7,333 nt of DNA, taken from an uncultured Beijerinckiaceae bacterium (GTDB lineage: Bacteria; Pseudomonadota; Alphaproteobacteria; Rhizobiales; Beijerinckiaceae). Positions 5,859 to 7,333 of the stretch are shown piece by piece (positions within the stretch are counted from its first letter, which is position 1; each line of letters starts with the position of its first letter). The DNA lies in contig CALMRL010000692.1 of the NCBI GenBank assembly GCA_937873345.1, positions 1 to 7,333 of the forward strand, given 5' to 3'. The notes under the pieces were generated by a model, which saw nothing but the letters and a program-made list of their open reading frames with translations, searched no databases and was not told the origin of the DNA. The position numbers were made by a program, and so were the translations under genes.

Positions 5859-5892
5859 ACAAGGGTCTGGTGCCGGATCGTCGCACCGCACA

Positions 5893-5917
5893 AACTCGGC
5901 CTTTCCCCCGCGGTTCC
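5893..5917 (-). promoter_or_regulatory. EcfG-type promoter for the DUF883-like gene
   Basis: On the minus strand GGAAC (5917-5913) is followed after 16 bp by AGTT (5896-5893). This fits GGAAC-N16/17-GTT, with only the least conserved first -10 base differing. It faces the DUF883-like gene, about 100 bp from its ATG, and gives a leader of about 90 nt. Confidence 0.65.
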
Positions 5918-6060
5918 TGCCGGGTGCGGCCGACCGGGATGATCGCGCAGTGGCGGCAACGCGCGCTTGCGTGGCAAGCCAGCCATCGACCGTCCATCCT
6001 CGGGCAGCCGTTCCACCCGGATGGAGATGGAGGTAAGGGTCAGGAAGGCCAGCGATCCTT

Positions 6061-6092
6061 GGCTTGCGAGGTCTGCGGCTTGCGGGGTCCGC
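6061..6092. repeat. Tandem 16-bp direct repeat
   Basis: GGCTTGCGAGGTCTGC is followed directly by GGCTTGCGGGGTCCGC, a match at 14 of 16 positions. It lies in the noncoding region before paoA. It could be a paired operator or a chance duplication. Confidence 0.4.
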
Positions 6093-6221
6093 GCGTTTGT
6101 GATCGGCGCCCAATCTCCTTGGTGCACAGGGACCCCTCCCGAAGGAGATGATGCGTCCCACATCAGGAGCGGGGCGCCACGGCTGTCCCCGTCGCCCCTC
6201 GAAATATGTTCGGAGAACGAC

Positions 6222-6857
6222 ATGCACGACCTCGGCCCCCTTGAACTCAGTCGAAGGACGTTGCTGGCCGGCGCCTCGGCGGCGACCGCCGCCGGCACCG
6301 TGCCGGCCATCGCCGGTGCGCAGGCCGTGCCCGATGACGGAGCGGTGATGGCCAGCGTCTCCTTCTCCGTGAACGGCCAGCCCCGCACCCTGAAACTCGA
6401 TACCCGCGTGAGCCTGCTCGACGCGTTGCGCGAGCACCTCCAGCTGACCGGCACCAAGAAGGGCTGCGACCACGGGCAGTGCGGCGCCTGCACGGTGCTC
6501 GTTGACGGCCGCCGCATCAACAGCTGCCTCAGCCTTGCCGTGATGCACGAGGGCGACGCGGTCACCACCATCGAGGGGCTGGGCACGCCCGACGCGCTCC
6601 ATCCGATGCAGGCGGCCTTCGTCCGGCACGACGGCTACCAGTGCGGCTACTGCACGCCGGGCCAGATCTGCTCGGCGGTGGCGATGCTCGCCGAGATCGA
6701 GGCGGGCGTGCCGAGCCACGTCACCGCGGACCTCGACGCTCCAGTCACCTTCTCCGGGGCCGAGGTACGCGAACGGATGAGCGGCAACATCTGCCGCTGC
6801 GGCGCCTATTCCAACATCGTCGAGGCGATCGCCGAAGTGGCCGGGAGGCGCGCGTGA
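6222..6857 (+). CDS. paoA: Periplasmic aldehyde oxidoreductase, 2Fe-2S subunit (PaoA/YagT type)
   Basis: Small iron-sulfur subunit of a xanthine oxidase family molybdoenzyme. It passes electrons from the molybdenum site of the large subunit to the FAD subunit. The 211-residue product starts with a Tat signal: SRRTLLAG at 10-17, then a hydrophobic Ala-rich stretch to an AGAQA cleavage-like site near 31-35. The N-terminal plant-ferredoxin-type cluster uses Cys82, Cys87, Cys90 and Cys102 (GCDHGQCGACTVLVDG). The second cluster in the helical domain uses Cys141, Cys144 (QCGYCTPGQ), Cys191 and Cys193 (GNICRCGAYSNI). All eight ligands are intact. ATG at 6222 has GGAGA 5 nt upstream and starts just before the Tat motif. 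The stop overlaps the next gene in a GTGA. The Tat signal favours PaoA over cytosolic XdhA or CoxS; the exact substrate is unknown. Confidence 0.93.
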   Translation: MHDLGPLELSRRTLLAGASAATAAGTVPAIAGAQAVPDDGAVMASVSFSVNGQPRTLKLDTRVSLLDALREHLQLTGTKKGCDHGQCGACTVLVDGRRINSCLSLAVMHEGDAVTTIEGLGTPDALHPMQAAFVRHDGYQCGYCTPGQICSAVAMLAEIEAGVPSHVTADLDAPVTFSGAEVRERMSGNICRCGAYSNIVEAIAEVAGRRA

Positions 6858-7333
6858 AGAGCTTCACCTACGAACGCGCGGCGACGCCGGCGCAGGCCGC
6901 CGCCGCCGTGGCGCGGAGGCCGGATGCCAAGTTCATCGCCGGCGGCACCAACCTCCTCGACCTGATGAAGCTGCAGGTCGAGGCGCCGCGCCATCTCGTC
7001 GACGTCAACCACCTCGGCCTCGACAGGATCGAGGCGACGGCGGACGGCGGGTTGCGGATCGGCGCGCTGGTGCGCAACACCGACCTCGCCGCGGACCCCC
7101 GCGTGCGGCGCGACTACGGCGTGCTGTCGCGCGCCCTGCTGGCCGGCGCCTCGGGCCAGCTGCGCAACAAGGCGACCACCGCCGGCAACCTCTTGCAGCG
7201 CACCCGCTGCCCGTACTTCTACGACACCAACATGAGCTGCAACAAGCGCCGGCCCGGCTCCGGTTGCGCGGCGCTCGCCGGGGTCAGCCGCCAGCTCGGC
7301 GTGATCGGCACCAGCGACCATTGCATCGCGACC
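6854..7333 (+). CDS. paoB: Aldehyde oxidoreductase FAD-binding subunit (PaoB/YagS type), 3' truncated by window
   Basis: FAD subunit of the same molybdoenzyme. It takes electrons from the 2Fe-2S subunit and hands them to an acceptor. The visible 160 residues begin with GTG (M)KSFTYERAATPAQA, the family start. FAD-binding loops are KFIAGGTNLLDLMK at 26-39 and KATTAGNLLQRTRCPYFYD at 106-124. Cys119, Cys129 (SCNK), Cys138 (GSGC) and Cys157 lie in the stretch that in E. coli PaoB binds an extra 4Fe-4S cluster, so this subunit probably carries it too. The GTG overlaps the paoA stop by 4 nt, indicating translational coupling. It has no export signal; in this system the complex is thought to be exported by the Tat signal of PaoA. 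The gene runs off the window, and a large molybdenum subunit (paoC) is expected next. Confidence 0.93.
   Translation, partial: MKSFTYERAATPAQAAAAVARRPDAKFIAGGTNLLDLMKLQVEAPRHLVDVNHLGLDRIEATADGGLRIGALVRNTDLAADPRVRRDYGVLSRALLAGASGQLRNKATTAGNLLQRTRCPYFYDTNMSCNKRRPGSGCAALAGVSRQLGVIGTSDHCIAT

Larger units (their letters stand above)
5793..6221. other. Divergent intergenic region between the DUF883-like gene and paoA
   Basis: This 429-bp region holds the EcfG-type promoter and leader hairpin of the leftward gene. To the right I see no clear promoter for the oxidoreductase operon. It also contains a 16-bp tandem repeat (6061-6092). Rightward open frames here have no recognisable product. Confidence 0.5.

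Overview
This is a GC-rich window of alphaproteobacterial chromosome. Its core is the general stress response (GSR) locus: a NepR anti-sigma factor, an EcfG-type sigma factor and the PhyR response regulator. This divergent arrangement is characteristic of the class. The sequence style (DUF6894 protein, DUF883-like protein, PhyR/EcfG wording) suggests Hyphomicrobiales, possibly near Methylobacterium or Aureimonas. The genus is inference and cannot be fixed from the window alone.

Layout. Positions 3-224 (+) hold the 3' end of a gene encoding a winged-helix-like domain. Convergent with it, on the minus strand and read right to left, lie nepR (2767-2570), a 28-codon ORF (2573-2487), ecfG (2490-1717) and the class II fumarase gene fumC (1677-262). 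The first three overlap in 4-nt ATGA and GTGA junctions, so they look translationally coupled; fumC follows ecfG after 37 bp with no visible terminator. A 402-bp divergent region (2768-3169) contains a near-consensus EcfG promoter, GGAAC-N16-CGTT, facing phyR (3170-3982, +). A small DUF6894 gene follows (4214-4471, +).

The next block is on the minus strand. It has a DUF883/YqjD-like protein built from undecad repeats (5792-5313) and, downstream, a membrane protein gene that appears broken by a one-base deletion (5148-4565). The first gene is preceded by a second EcfG-type promoter (GGAAC-N16-aGTT on the minus strand) and a leader with a strong imperfect hairpin. This block is therefore a probable GSR target lying beside its own regulators.

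The right end (6222-7333, +) starts an operon for a periplasmic molybdenum aldehyde oxidoreductase of the PaoABC (YagTSR) type: a Tat-exported 2Fe-2S subunit and, with a GTGA overlap, the FAD subunit, cut by the window end.

How the GSR genes work together (established for the families): under stress, phosphorylated PhyR uses its sigma-like domain to sequester NepR. This frees EcfG to transcribe GGAAC/GTT promoters, including that of phyR. No PhyK/HWE histidine kinase is encoded in the window.
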